NCBI GenBank assembly: GCA_963818445.1
Contig: CAWFSG010000010.1
Coordinates: 124,001 to 188,000 of the forward strand
Source of the DNA: Prado023 sp963818445
Lineage (GTDB): Bacteria > Actinomycetota > Actinomycetes > S36-B12 > CAIYMF01
Direction: 5' to 3'
DNA: 64,000 nucleotides
Shown: positions 9,969-18,893 of the stretch, one piece after another
Numbering within the stretch: the first letter of the stretch is position 1
Layout: each line of letters opens with the position of its first letter
The notes under the pieces: model-generated
What the model saw: only the letters and a program-made list of their open reading frames with translations
Databases searched by the model: none
Told to the model about the DNA's origin: nothing
Translations under genes and position numbers: made by a program

Positions 9969-11753
9969 ATGACTGACGAGCCCCTCGGTCCCGGGCCCCA
10001 CGATGCCGGGGACCAGTCCCCCGACGACCCGCCGACGGAGGCCGTCGACGTCTCGGACCTGACCGGCTCGCCCGACCCCGACGCCGCCAGCGACGCGGCC
10101 CAGCAGGCGGCCGCCCCGCAGCAGGGCGACCTGGTCGCCAAGGGCGCCCAGATGGCCATCGGCACGGTGATCAGCAGGATCACGGGCCTGTTCCGCGACA
10201 TCGCGATGACCGCTGCCCTGGGCCTGGGGGTCGTGGCCGACATCTTCACCGTCGGCAACACCATCCCGAACACGGTCTACGTGCTGACCGTGGGCGGGGC
10301 GATGAACGCGGTCTTCGTGCCCCAGCTCGTGCGCCGAAGCCGGGAGGACTCCGACGACGGGGCCGGGTTCACCGACCGGCTGCTGACCCTGACCTGTGTC
10401 CTGCTGCTCGCACTGACCGCGATCGCGATGGTGCTGGCCCCGCTGCTCACCCGGATCTACGCCTCACCGGACTACACCGCCGACCAGATGTCGCTGGCGG
10501 TGGCATTCGCCCGCTTCTGCCTTCCGCAGGTGTTCTTCTACGGGGTCTTCACCCTCGTGTCCCAGGTGCTCAACGCCCGCGGCCGGTTCTCCCCGCCGAT
10601 GTACGCGCCGATCGCCAACAACCTCGTCGCCATCTTCGTCTTCCTGTCCTTCCTGGTCGTCGCCGGACCGGCGGCCGCGCAGAGCGGGACGCTCACCGCG
10701 CAGCAGACCGCGTGGCTGGGGCTCGGCTCCACCGTGGCCGTGGCCACCCAGGCACTCCTGCTCATCCCGTTCCTGCGCTCCTCGGGGTACCGCTGGCATC
10801 CCCGGTTCGACTGGCGCGGCTGGGGGCTGGGCAAGACCGGCGGCCTGGCCCTGTGGACCCTGGGGCTGCTGGCTGCCAACCAGGTCTCCTTCATCGTGCA
10901 CAGCCGCCTGGCCACGACCGCCAACGTCCTGGCCGAGGCTGAGGGCCTGCCCGCCGCCGGCATCACGACCTACCAGAAGGCCTACCTGATCTTCTTCCTG
11001 CCGCACTCGATCGTGACGGTGTCGCTGGTGACCGCACTCCTGCCCGGCTTGAGTCGTGTGGCCGCTGCCCGGCAGTTCGGGACCTTCAGCCGGGTCCTGA
11101 CCGACTCGATGCGCACAGTCACCGCCCTGACCGTCCCCATCACTGCCGTGATGATGCCGCTGTCACCGATCCTGGCCGCGGTCCTGTTCGGCTTCGGGGC
11201 GGCGAACCGGGAATCGGCCTTCCTGATCGGGTACACCGTCATCGGCATGCTGATCGGCCTGGTGCCGTTCTCGATCTACTTCATCCTGCTGCGGGGCTGG
11301 TACTCCCTGGAGGACACGAAGACCCCGTTCTACCTGTCCCTGGTGCTCAACACCATCAACGTGGCGCTGTCGATCGCCCTGTTCACCCTGGCGCCGACGT
11401 CGATGAAGGTCCCGGCCATCGGGCTTGCCTTCGGGCTGACCTACTGGATCATGATGCCGATCGCCTGGCCGATCCTGGCCCGGCGCAGCCATGGCCTGCA
11501 CACCCGAGACACGTGGGTGGCGATCGTGAAGATGCTCCTCGCGGGCTCGGCAACCGTGCTCGTCACCCTCGGGTGCTACCTGGGTCTCGAGCAGGTGCTG
11601 GAGGGCGCTTGGGGCTCCCGGCTCAGCCTGGTGGGCGTTCTCGTGGTCGCCAGCCTCCTGGGACTTGTGGTCTACCTGGGCGCGGCCCGGGCGCTGCGCA
11701 TCCGGGAGGTCAGCGCCGCGATGTCCCTCGTGCGCACCAAGGTGGGTCGCTGA
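9969..11753 (+). CDS. murJ: Lipid II flippase MurJ
   Basis: The predicted protein has 594 aa and belongs to the MVF (MviN/MurJ) family, which moves lipid II across the membrane for peptidoglycan synthesis. A disordered acidic N-terminus of about 55 residues precedes AIGTVISRITGLFRDIAMTA, the conserved first helix. NTIPNTVYVLTVGGAMNAVF and about 14 membrane helices follow. Mycobacterial MviN carries a pseudokinase and an extracellular domain on the same chain; here those lie in a separate protein (12309-13733). The start ATG 9969 follows GTGCAC without a clear ribosome site, which fits coupling to the gene before it. Confidence 0.93.
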   Translation: MTDEPLGPGPHDAGDQSPDDPPTEAVDVSDLTGSPDPDAASDAAQQAAAPQQGDLVAKGAQMAIGTVISRITGLFRDIAMTAALGLGVVADIFTVGNTIPNTVYVLTVGGAMNAVFVPQLVRRSREDSDDGAGFTDRLLTLTCVLLLALTAIAMVLAPLLTRIYASPDYTADQMSLAVAFARFCLPQVFFYGVFTLVSQVLNARGRFSPPMYAPIANNLVAIFVFLSFLVVAGPAAAQSGTLTAQQTAWLGLGSTVAVATQALLLIPFLRSSGYRWHPRFDWRGWGLGKTGGLALWTLGLLAANQVSFIVHSRLATTANVLAEAEGLPAAGITTYQKAYLIFFLPHSIVTVSLVTALLPGLSRVAAARQFGTFSRVLTDSMRTVTALTVPITAVMMPLSPILAAVLFGFGAANRESAFLIGYTVIGMLIGLVPFSIYFILLRGWYSLEDTKTPFYLSLVLNTINVALSIALFTLAPTSMKVPAIGLAFGLTYWIMMPIAWPILARRSHGLHTRDTWVAIVKMLLAGSATVLVTLGCYLGLEQVLEGAWGSRLSLVGVLVVASLLGLVVYLGAARALRIREVSAAMSLVRTKVGR

Positions 11754-11772
11754 CCAGGGTCAGCCCCCTGAC

Positions 11773-11794
11773 GACCCAGGCCTGTCCCTGGGTC
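11773..11794. terminator. Hairpin between convergent murJ and the small membrane gene
   Basis: The arms GACCCAGG and CCTGGGTC (8 bp) enclose loop CCTGTC. It sits in the 39-bp gap between the two converging genes and touches the stop codon of the minus-strand gene, so it may end transcription from both sides. Confidence 0.5.
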
Positions 11795-12212
11795 AGGAAC
11801 TCAGAGCCGTACCGACCGCACGCACCGTCAGGTACTTCTCCAGCTGCGGGATGTAGTGCAGGGCCAGGGTCTTGGCATCGCGGCTGACAGTGACGTGCAC
11901 CTCCCCGGACTCATCGACCCACCAGTCCTTGGACCGCATCCGCACGCCCAGCTCCTCGGCCTGGGCCACCGACACGGACCTGGCCGCCTTCTGATCACCC
12001 GGGTTCTCCATCAGCGACTGTGCTCCGGTTCCAGCCACGATTCCGGCATCGTCGACGGTCGTCACGTTGGTGTAGGCAAGGGAGAAGACATCGAAGGCGA
12101 GCACGCCCATGAGGACCAGGACGATGGTCACCCGCATCAGCCAGCCGAGGACGATGCCGCCCCGATCGCCTGCCCCGGACACACCCGCTGTCATGTCCTG
12201 AGCCATCGACAT
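11793..12212 (-). CDS. Single-helix secreted protein, TadE-like
   Basis: The predicted protein has 139 aa from ATG 12212, or 137 aa from ATG 12206; neither has a good ribosome site. One helix near residues 20-45 (GWLMRVTIVLVLMGVLAFDVFSL) is followed by a short outer part. Its end, VTVSRDAKTLALHYIPQLEK followed by YLTVRA, resembles the end of TadE/TadG-type pilin-like proteins. No pilus genes are nearby. The function is unknown. It is divergent from the pseudokinase and convergent with murJ. Confidence 0.65.
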   Translation of the reverse strand: MSMAQDMTAGVSGAGDRGGIVLGWLMRVTIVLVLMGVLAFDVFSLAYTNVTTVDDAGIVAGTGAQSLMENPGDQKAARSVSVAQAEELGVRMRSKDWWVDESGEVHVTVSRDAKTLALHYIPQLEKYLTVRAVGTALSS

Positions 12213-12308
12213 CGCCGGTGAGGTTCTTGACCGGTTGACCCGAACGGCCGCGGCGACCCGGGGCGCGCCCGTCACCAGGCCCGCGGCACGTGGCCTAGCA
12301 TTCCTGAT

Positions 12309-13733
12309 GTGAACGAGCAGGGACAGGTGGCACCCAATCGGCAGATCGGCCGATTCACCTTGGACGACCTCGTCGAGGAGCGTTACGGCGCCCAGATCTG
12401 GCGCGCCGTCGACAGCACGCTGAACCGCGAGGTCGCCCTGTGGCTGGTGGCCGCCGATGAGGCCCTCACCGCCGACCTGGACCAGTCGACACGCACGGCG
12501 GCCACGGTCGACGACCGGCGCATCGTGCGGATCCTGGACGTCTTCACCGCCGAGGACCTCCTGGTCGTCGTCACCGAGTGGAGCGAAGGTGAGGTCCTGC
12601 GCGACCACCTCACCGCACCGATGCCCCCGGCCGAGGCGGCCCGCATCGCCTATGAGATCTCCGGCGCGATCGAGTCCGCCCATGCCAAGGGCATCGCCCA
12701 CGGTCGGCTGCGCCCCTCCAACATCCTGGTCGGCCACGACGGCGAGGTGCGGATCACGGGCCTCGGGATCGACGCCGTCCTGGCCGGCATCGACCCGGTC
12801 GCCGGCGACGACCCGGTGGCCGCCGACGTCAACGGCATCGGGTCGATCCTCTACGCGTGCCTGACGGCCCGCTGGCCCGAGGGCGACGTCGAGGGGATCC
12901 CCGGCGCCCCGGAGGTCGCCGGGCACACACCCCCGCCCTCCCGGATCCTGGCCGACGTCCCGGAGTCTCTGGACGACCTGTGCGCCCGGACGGTGATCCC
13001 GGTCGTGCCCCCCCGCGGACGCCCGCGGCTGGCCTCCGCCGGGCAGGCCCGGGAGGCCCTGGGCGCAAGCCTGACCGACCTGACCGGGGAGCGCCGGCCC
13101 CTGACCAGCGCGCCCGGCGAGCCCTCCCGCGTCCTGCCCCGGATCGCGGTCGGTATCGGCGTGCTGCTGCTCGTGCTGGGCCTGGCCTGGGGCGGCTGGC
13201 GATTGCTGTCCCAGGACACCACGGTCGCTGCCCCGTCGGAACCGACTCCCACGGCCTCGCCGACCCCGACACCTGAGGCCTCGGCCACAGCTCCGCAGAG
13301 GGTCTCCTACCAGATCGTCGCGGGCCGTGACTTCGACCCGCTGGGCAACGGCGAGGAGAACCCCGGGCGGGTTCCCTTCGCCTTCGACGGTGACAAGAAC
13401 ACCGCCTGGCGCACTGTCACGTACTACAACAAGAGCCTGGACAAGCCCGGGGTGGGGATCGTGCTCGACCTGGGAGCCCCGCGCACCATCGGTTCGGTGT
13501 CCCTGGACCTCGTGGGCAACGGGACCGACCTGCAGGTGCTCACCAGCAACGATCCGGGCGAGAACCCCCAGGACTACGACCTGATGGCCCAGGCCACGGA
13601 GGCGGGTGAGAAGGTGCGCCTGAAGGCGGCGGATCCGACCTCAGCGCGGTACGTGCTGGTCTGGTTGACCGGCCTGCCCCAGGTGGACGGTGGCTGGCGG
13701 GGCGGCATCCGCGAGGTGCGGGTCACCAGCTGA
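12309..13733 (+). CDS. Pseudokinase membrane protein with extracellular discoidin-like domain
   Basis: The predicted protein has 474 aa. Residues about 10-255 have a protein-kinase fold, but the catalytic loop reads HGRLRPSN (no HRD Asp) and the DFG position reads GLG, so it should not phosphorylate. A membrane helix (IAVGIGVLLLVLGLAWGGW) and a Pro/Thr-rich linker lead to an F5/8-type-C-like domain (AFDGDKNTAW, VGIVLDLG). Mycobacterial MviN has an equivalent pseudokinase and outer domain fused to the flippase, and FhaA binds the phosphorylated pseudokinase. This is probably the separate version working with murJ. TAGCAT ends 7 nt before the GTG start. Confidence 0.85.
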   Translation: MNEQGQVAPNRQIGRFTLDDLVEERYGAQIWRAVDSTLNREVALWLVAADEALTADLDQSTRTAATVDDRRIVRILDVFTAEDLLVVVTEWSEGEVLRDHLTAPMPPAEAARIAYEISGAIESAHAKGIAHGRLRPSNILVGHDGEVRITGLGIDAVLAGIDPVAGDDPVAADVNGIGSILYACLTARWPEGDVEGIPGAPEVAGHTPPPSRILADVPESLDDLCARTVIPVVPPRGRPRLASAGQAREALGASLTDLTGERRPLTSAPGEPSRVLPRIAVGIGVLLLVLGLAWGGWRLLSQDTTVAAPSEPTPTASPTPTPEASATAPQRVSYQIVAGRDFDPLGNGEENPGRVPFAFDGDKNTAWRTVTYYNKSLDKPGVGIVLDLGAPRTIGSVSLDLVGNGTDLQVLTSNDPGENPQDYDLMAQATEAGEKVRLKAADPTSARYVLVWLTGLPQVDGGWRGGIREVRVTS

Positions 13734-13816
13734 GATCCGGCCACTGGGGCGCGGGTTCGGGAATCCCGGGCGCACCTAGGATGTTGTCATCCACGACTGC
13801 GAGGGGTGAGGGACAC

Positions 13817-14785
13817 ATGTCCGAGGTTCGGGATCTGATCATCGTGGGCTCTGGCCCGTCGGGGTACACGGCTGCCATCTACGCTGCGCGGGCGGCATTG
13901 CGCCCGCTGGTGTTCGAGGGAGCGGTCACCGCCGGTGGGGCGCTGATGAACACCACCGACGTCGAGAACTTCCCCGGGTTCCCCCAGGGGATCATGGGTC
14001 CGGACCTGATGGACAACCTGCGCGCACAGGCCGAGCGGTTCGGCGCCGAGTTGGTGACCGATGACGTGACGGCGATGTCGCTGTCCGGGGACATCAAGGT
14101 CGTCGTGGACGGTGAGGGGAACGAGCATCGCGCCCACGCGGTCATCCTCGCGATGGGGTCCGGGTACCGCGAGCTGGGGCTCCCCGACGAGAAGCGCCTG
14201 TCCGGGCACGGGGTCTCCTGGTGCGCGACCTGCGACGGGTTCTTCTTCCGCGGACAGGACATCGCGGTCGTCGGGGGGGGCGACTCAGCAATCGAGGAGG
14301 CCCTGTTCCTGACCAAGTTCGCCGAGACCGTGACGATCATCCACCGCCGCGACGAGCTGCGGGCCAGCCGGATCATGGCCGAGCGGGCCCTGGCCAACCC
14401 CAAGCTGCGCTTCGCCTGGAACAGCACGGTCGCTGCGATCAACGGCGCGGACAAGCTCAGCTCGGTGACCCTGGCCGACACGCGCACCGGCGAGCAGCGC
14501 GAGCTCCCGGTGACCGGCCTGTTCATCGCCATCGGTCATGATCCGCGCTCCGAGCTCATCCGCGACCAGGTGCAGACCGACGGCGACGGCTACGTGCTCG
14601 TGGAGGGCCGCAGCACCCGGGTCCTCAGCGGTGGCACCGTGCTCCCGGGCGTGTTCGCCGCGGGTGACCTCGTGGATCACACCTACCGTCAGGCCATCAC
14701 AGCAGCGGGCAGCGGATGTGCTGCCGCGCTCGACGCGGAGCGGTTCCTGGCCGCGCATGAGCACGCGTTGATGGCGACCGCCTGA
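13817..14785 (+). CDS. trxB: Thioredoxin-disulfide reductase
   Basis: The predicted protein has 322 aa. The start ATG 13817 follows GAGGGGTGAGGGA. GSGPSGYTAAIYAARA binds FAD, VSWCATCDG holds the redox cysteine pair, VVGGGDSAIEEAL binds NADPH, and GVFAAGDL closes the FAD site. It passes electrons from NADPH to thioredoxin, whose gene follows 34 bp downstream. A TAGGAT hexamer at 13777-13782 is a candidate -10 box. Confidence 0.97.
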   Translation: MSEVRDLIIVGSGPSGYTAAIYAARAALRPLVFEGAVTAGGALMNTTDVENFPGFPQGIMGPDLMDNLRAQAERFGAELVTDDVTAMSLSGDIKVVVDGEGNEHRAHAVILAMGSGYRELGLPDEKRLSGHGVSWCATCDGFFFRGQDIAVVGGGDSAIEEALFLTKFAETVTIIHRRDELRASRIMAERALANPKLRFAWNSTVAAINGADKLSSVTLADTRTGEQRELPVTGLFIAIGHDPRSELIRDQVQTDGDGYVLVEGRSTRVLSGGTVLPGVFAAGDLVDHTYRQAITAAGSGCAAALDAERFLAAHEHALMATA

Positions 14786-14819
14786 CGCTAGGATTGTCCA
14801 GCCAACCCAAGGAGATCCG

Positions 14820-15140
14820 ATGGCCCTGATTACCGTGACCGACGCCAGCTTCGCCGACGACGTGCTGCTCTCGGACAAGCCGGTCCTGGTGGACTACTGG
14901 GCGGTCTGGTGCGGCCCCTGCCGGATGATCGCCCCGATCCTCGAGGAGATCGACGCCACCCACGGGGACAAGCTCACGATCGCCAAGCTCAACGTGGACG
15001 AGAACCCCCGGATCGCCTCGGACTACGGGATCGTCTCGATCCCCACGCTCAACGTCTTCCAGGGTGGCAAGGTGGTCAAGCAGATCATCGGGGCCAAGCC
15101 CAAGGCGGCCCTGCTCAAGGACCTCGCCGAGTTCCTCTGA
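14820..15140 (+). CDS. trxA: Thioredoxin
   Basis: The predicted protein has 106 aa with the active site WCGPC in VDYWAVWCGPCRMIAP, and the cis-Pro motif SIPTL. It is the partner of the reductase just upstream and reduces protein disulfides in the cytoplasm. A TAGGAT box at 14789-14794, right after trxB, suggests a second promoter for trxA alone. The ribosome site is AAGGAG. Confidence 0.97.
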   Translation: MALITVTDASFADDVLLSDKPVLVDYWAVWCGPCRMIAPILEEIDATHGDKLTIAKLNVDENPRIASDYGIVSIPTLNVFQGGKVVKQIIGAKPKAALLKDLAEFL

Positions 15141-15155
15141 TCGTCAACCCGTTCC

Positions 15156-16268
15156 GTGAGAGCACGACTGTCGACAAGTGCCGGACCCACGTGCCGGCTG
15201 GGCGACTCGGGGCCGATGGTCGCCGAGGTCCGCGCCCGTCTGCACCGCCTGGGCCTCACTGAGGACGGCCGCGGCGATGAGTTCGACGCCGAGCTCGACC
15301 GGGCGGTGCGCCAGTTCCAGCAGGAGCGTGGGATCGCCGTGGATGGATGCGTCGGCACGCAGACGTTCCGGCGCCTCGAGGAGGCCCGGTGGCGCCTCGG
15401 CGACCGGGTCCTGTCGTTCCTTCCCGGGCACCTCATGGTCGGTGACGACGTCCTGGCCCTGCAGGAGCGCCTGACCGGCCTGGGGTTCTCCCCCGGCCGT
15501 CCGGACGGGATCTTCGGCCGGCTGACGGACCACGCGGTGCGCGAGTTCCAGCTCAACACCGGGCTGCCGACCGACGGGACCGCCGGGCCGGAGACGTTCC
15601 GGGCCCTGGGCAGGTTGACCCGGACGGTCAGCGGTGGCGCGTCGACCGTCCTGCGTGAGCAGCAGGCCTTCGACGTTCTGCGCACCGGGGTGACGCACAA
15701 GGTCGTGCTCATCGACGCGGGCCCGGATCACCTGCACCGGGGCCACGCCGGCAGCGGGTTGTCCGAGCAGGACATCGCCGCCGACATCGCCTCACGGGTG
15801 GAGGGCAGGCTCGCGGCACTGGGCACCACCGTGCTCGTGACCGGTCCGGCCCGGGCGGGGCACACGTCCTTCGACGAGTCTGCGCGCGCGGCCATCGCCA
15901 ACGAGGTCGGTGCCGACGTCGTCATCTCGTTGCACTGCGACGCGCACACCAACCCCCTGGCCCACGGGATGGCTGCGTTCTACTTCGGGGCCCTCAACGG
16001 GCGGACCAGCTCCGTGGCGGGCCGTGCGCTGGCCGAGCTGTTGCTCGAGGAGATCGCGGTGCGCACCTCGGCGAACAGTTGCGGGGCCCACCCCAAGACC
16101 TGGGAGATCCTGCGGTTGACGAGGATGCCAGCCGTCCACCTGGACCTCGGCTACCTCACCAACCCGCAGGACGGCGCCCGGCTGGGCGATCCAGCCGGTC
16201 GCGACCAGATCGCGAAGGCCATCACCGCCGCGCTGATCCGCTTCTTCGCCCCACCCCCGCCGGACTGA
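15156..16268 (+). CDS. CwlM-like amidase_3 protein with two peptidoglycan-binding domains
   Basis: The predicted protein has 370 aa from GTG 15156, 15 bp after trxA. There is no signal peptide. Two PG_binding_1 repeats (residues about 20-80 and 95-155, AVRQFQQERGIAVDG and AVREFQLNTGLPTDG) precede an N-acetylmuramoyl-L-alanine amidase fold. VVISLHCDAH holds a zinc ligand, but the usual glutamate near the end is Asp (HLDLGYLTN). The gene position after trxA and the lack of an export signal match CwlM, which in mycobacteria is a cytoplasmic regulator of MurA rather than a wall hydrolase. I infer a regulatory role here. Confidence 0.85.
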   Translation: MRARLSTSAGPTCRLGDSGPMVAEVRARLHRLGLTEDGRGDEFDAELDRAVRQFQQERGIAVDGCVGTQTFRRLEEARWRLGDRVLSFLPGHLMVGDDVLALQERLTGLGFSPGRPDGIFGRLTDHAVREFQLNTGLPTDGTAGPETFRALGRLTRTVSGGASTVLREQQAFDVLRTGVTHKVVLIDAGPDHLHRGHAGSGLSEQDIAADIASRVEGRLAALGTTVLVTGPARAGHTSFDESARAAIANEVGADVVISLHCDAHTNPLAHGMAAFYFGALNGRTSSVAGRALAELLLEEIAVRTSANSCGAHPKTWEILRLTRMPAVHLDLGYLTNPQDGARLGDPAGRDQIAKAITAALIRFFAPPPPD

Positions 16269-16372
16269 GCCCGGGGAAGGATCCCAGCCCGGCCGGCTGG
16301 CGAATCCCCCGGCCCCTCCACCTGGTCTGGGGCGAACGTCTGCGCGCTGCGCGGGTGCCGCTGCCGTTGCTC

Positions 16373-18638
16373 CTAGCCCTGGCCGGCCATCTGCTCGTCG
16401 GACATGCCCGTCACATCGAGCTGCTGGGAGCCCGACAGCTGGAGCATGTAGGTCTGGGCCGACTTCTTCTTGGTCTTCTTGGCGCTGTTGCGGGTGACGA
16501 CCTTCTTCAGGTACTCGCCGTTGGCCTTGTACTGGTCGTAGAGCGCACCGGCGTCCTGGATCTCGGTGATGATCTCGTCCGAGGCGCGCAGCCCGGGTGA
16601 GGACCAGTTGGCCGAGCCGGTCATCACGTACTTCTGCACCTTCCCACGCACGAAGCCGTTGACGAGCAGGGCCTTCTGGTGGGTGAAGATGTCGTTGCGG
16701 ATGCACAGGACCGCCCACGTCTTCTTGACCGTGTCGTACTTCGGCTGGACCGGGCACGCCATGCGCACCGTCAGCCTGCCGCCGCCGTAGGGGCTCGTGC
16801 GGTTCAGCCACATGCCCGTGGAGGTGACCGGCACCGAGCCGCGCAGCGAGCCACCACTGCAGGGGCCGTCCGGCCCGTTCAGGTCGTTCTTCACGGTCCG
16901 GCGCTTGGCTGGCTTGCCCTTGCTCGCCTTGGTGACGATGACCTTGCTCGGCGGCGTGGACAGGCAGTCAGCTGACCCGTACCCCATCTCCTCGCCGTCC
17001 TCGTTCTCCAGCCACTTGCCGTTCGGGCCCTTGAGCCGCTGGCTCATCTGGGTGTAGACCACCTCGACGTTGCAGCCCCGCTGCATGGCCAGGCGCCAGA
17101 GGTCGGAGGCGACGCCGCGGCGGGTGAGCACGAACATCGAGACCCGCACGTCCGTCCGCTTCCACTTGCTTGCCCACCTTGAACCTGCACTTGATGGACT
17201 TCAGGATCTCCCGGTTGATGTCTCCGGAGGTCTGCGGCCCGAGGTGGACGGTGGTCGGCCGGGCACCGGTCGCCGGGTTGCCCGGGGTGGCGAAGGTCCG
17301 GAAGTAGTTGGGGGTCATCAACTCGCCGCGCGACCCCTTGACCAGGTCCCCGAAGTACGTGGAGAAGATGTCGTGCAGCGGCTTGTCGCCGACCGCGATG
17401 TTGAGGTTGTTGAACCCCTTGCGCGACTGCTGGTAGGTCGGGTTGCCCGAGCTGTAGGCACTGACCCACTGACGGGTGCTGGCCCCCTGACCCACGGTCG
17501 AGAACAAGTAGATCTTGGAGTGCAGCGACGGGTACATCGGCTCCATGTTGTCCGGCAGGGTCTTCTCGCCGGTGGTGGTGTGCGTCAGCCCGGCGGCGTC
17601 GGTGACGGTCAGGGACGTCTTGTAGGTGCCTGGGACCGAGTAGGTCTTGGTGTGCGGGCCAGGGCCGTCGGCGAAGGTGCCGTCGCCGAAGTCGTAGCGC
17701 CAGGCGACGATCGGCTGCAGGCCGGGACGGGAGCGGTCGCTGTAGATGACGGTGTTGGACGTCAGCGTCGTCGCATCGGCTCCGTACCAGGACGTGGGAC
17801 CACCCAGGACGGCCGGGTTCCGGGGGGTCAGGCACCCCTGCCAGCAGGTGGTGGCGAAGTTCACCGCGTTCGTGTCGGGGCCCAGCGTCCTGCTGAGCTC
17901 ACGCCAGGAGGAGTACTTGTCCGAGTGGCTGTTGGTCAGAGCCTGCACGGAGACCCCGCGCTGGGCTGCGGCGGTCAGGGCAGCCTGGACGGGTGCGTAG
18001 GTCAGCGAGTAGAAGCTGAACTTGATCGAGGCCTGGCTCCCGTCGGGGTTCAACGGGGGCGTGCAGTCAATGAGCTCGATGAGGTAGCGCAGCATCTTGT
18101 ACTGCTCGGTCTCCGAGCCCGAGGGGTCGTTGAACATCGTGCGCGTCGCGGGCACGAAGCCGGCGTTGCAGGAACGGGGCAGGCCCTGGATCTGGATCGG
18201 CACCTCGAAGAAGGCCTGTGCGCCGTCGGGCGACGACGCGATGACGGTGAACGAGTCGGGGCCGGAGAACTCGGGGAGCTTGTCCTGCTTCCCGCCGTTG
18301 AGGGGGTCGGGCGGGTAGAAGCCGGGGGTGTAGGAGAAGTTGCCCGTCGCGTTGTCGAATGCGAGCTTGCCGTTGAACGGACCGGTTGCGTCGGTGACGA
18401 AGGGCGCGACGGAGTACGTCACGGGCGTCCCGGGGATGCTGTGGGTACAGGTGACGTTGCCCCCCACCGGCGTGTCCATGAGGGTCACCACGGGGTTGCC
18501 CGGAGCGGTGACTGAGCAGGTGATCGTCCCCGTCGAACCGGCGGTGTCGGCCGACGCGGGAGCCACGGATCCCAGACCGGACGCCAGAAGTGCGGCACCC
18601 GTCATCGCAACAGCCATCAACCGGGCACGAGACACCAC
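16373..18638 (-). pseudogene. Exported phospholipase D-like protein with PKD insertion, one frameshift
   Basis: GTG 18638 follows GGGGAGGAG. In order, the sequence shows a signal peptide ending ASA, a cadherin-like Ig region (NATGNFSYTPGFYPP), the first part of a PLD fold, a PKD domain (WRYDFGDGTFADGPGPHTKT), then the first HxK (LHSKIYLFS). The frame breaks near 17165 by one extra base. It continues through VSMFVLTRRGV to the second HxK (THQKALLVNG) and the GSANWSSPGLRASDE signature, ending MAGQG. PLD-family proteins split or transfer phosphodiesters in lipids or nucleic acid. The substrate is unknown. If the indel is an error, the protein has about 755 aa and both active-site halves. Confidence 0.8.
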
Positions 18639-18727
18639 AACGAACTCCTCCCCACGCGTGTGCCAAATGTACGGCATCGCACCGACACGGGTCACTGGTC
18701 CGGACTTATCGCGGGGCTAACCCCGGA

Positions 18728-18862
18728 TCATCGTCGGGCGCTCTCGCGGACGCCGGCGAACTCCGCGTACTTGCGTGGGCGGAGCAGGGACACAGCGAAG
18801 CCCGCGGTCGCACCGACCGCCAGGGCCGCGGTCGCGAGCAGGACCCACCGCACCGTTTTCAT
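18728..18862 (-). CDS. Small membrane protein, 44 aa
   Basis: ATG 18862 has an excellent ribosome site (GGGAGGTGGACTC before ATG). The sequence is MKTVRWVLLATAALAVGATA followed by GFAVSLLRPRKYAEFAGVR. That gives one membrane helix and a short basic tail. It is not recognised. It faces away from the aminotransferase gene, with 31 bp between the two starts. The strong ribosome site and clean hydrophobic pattern make it a likely real gene. Confidence 0.65.
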   Translation of the reverse strand: MKTVRWVLLATAALAVGATAGFAVSLLRPRKYAEFAGVRESARR

Positions 18863-18893
18863 GAGTCCACCTCCCATCGGGCATCCTAGGCAC

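Noticed and set aside
17070..18515. Open frame of 481 codons opposite the PLD-like gene
   Set aside because: No motifs; the minus strand has a signal peptide, a PKD domain and HxK motifs.
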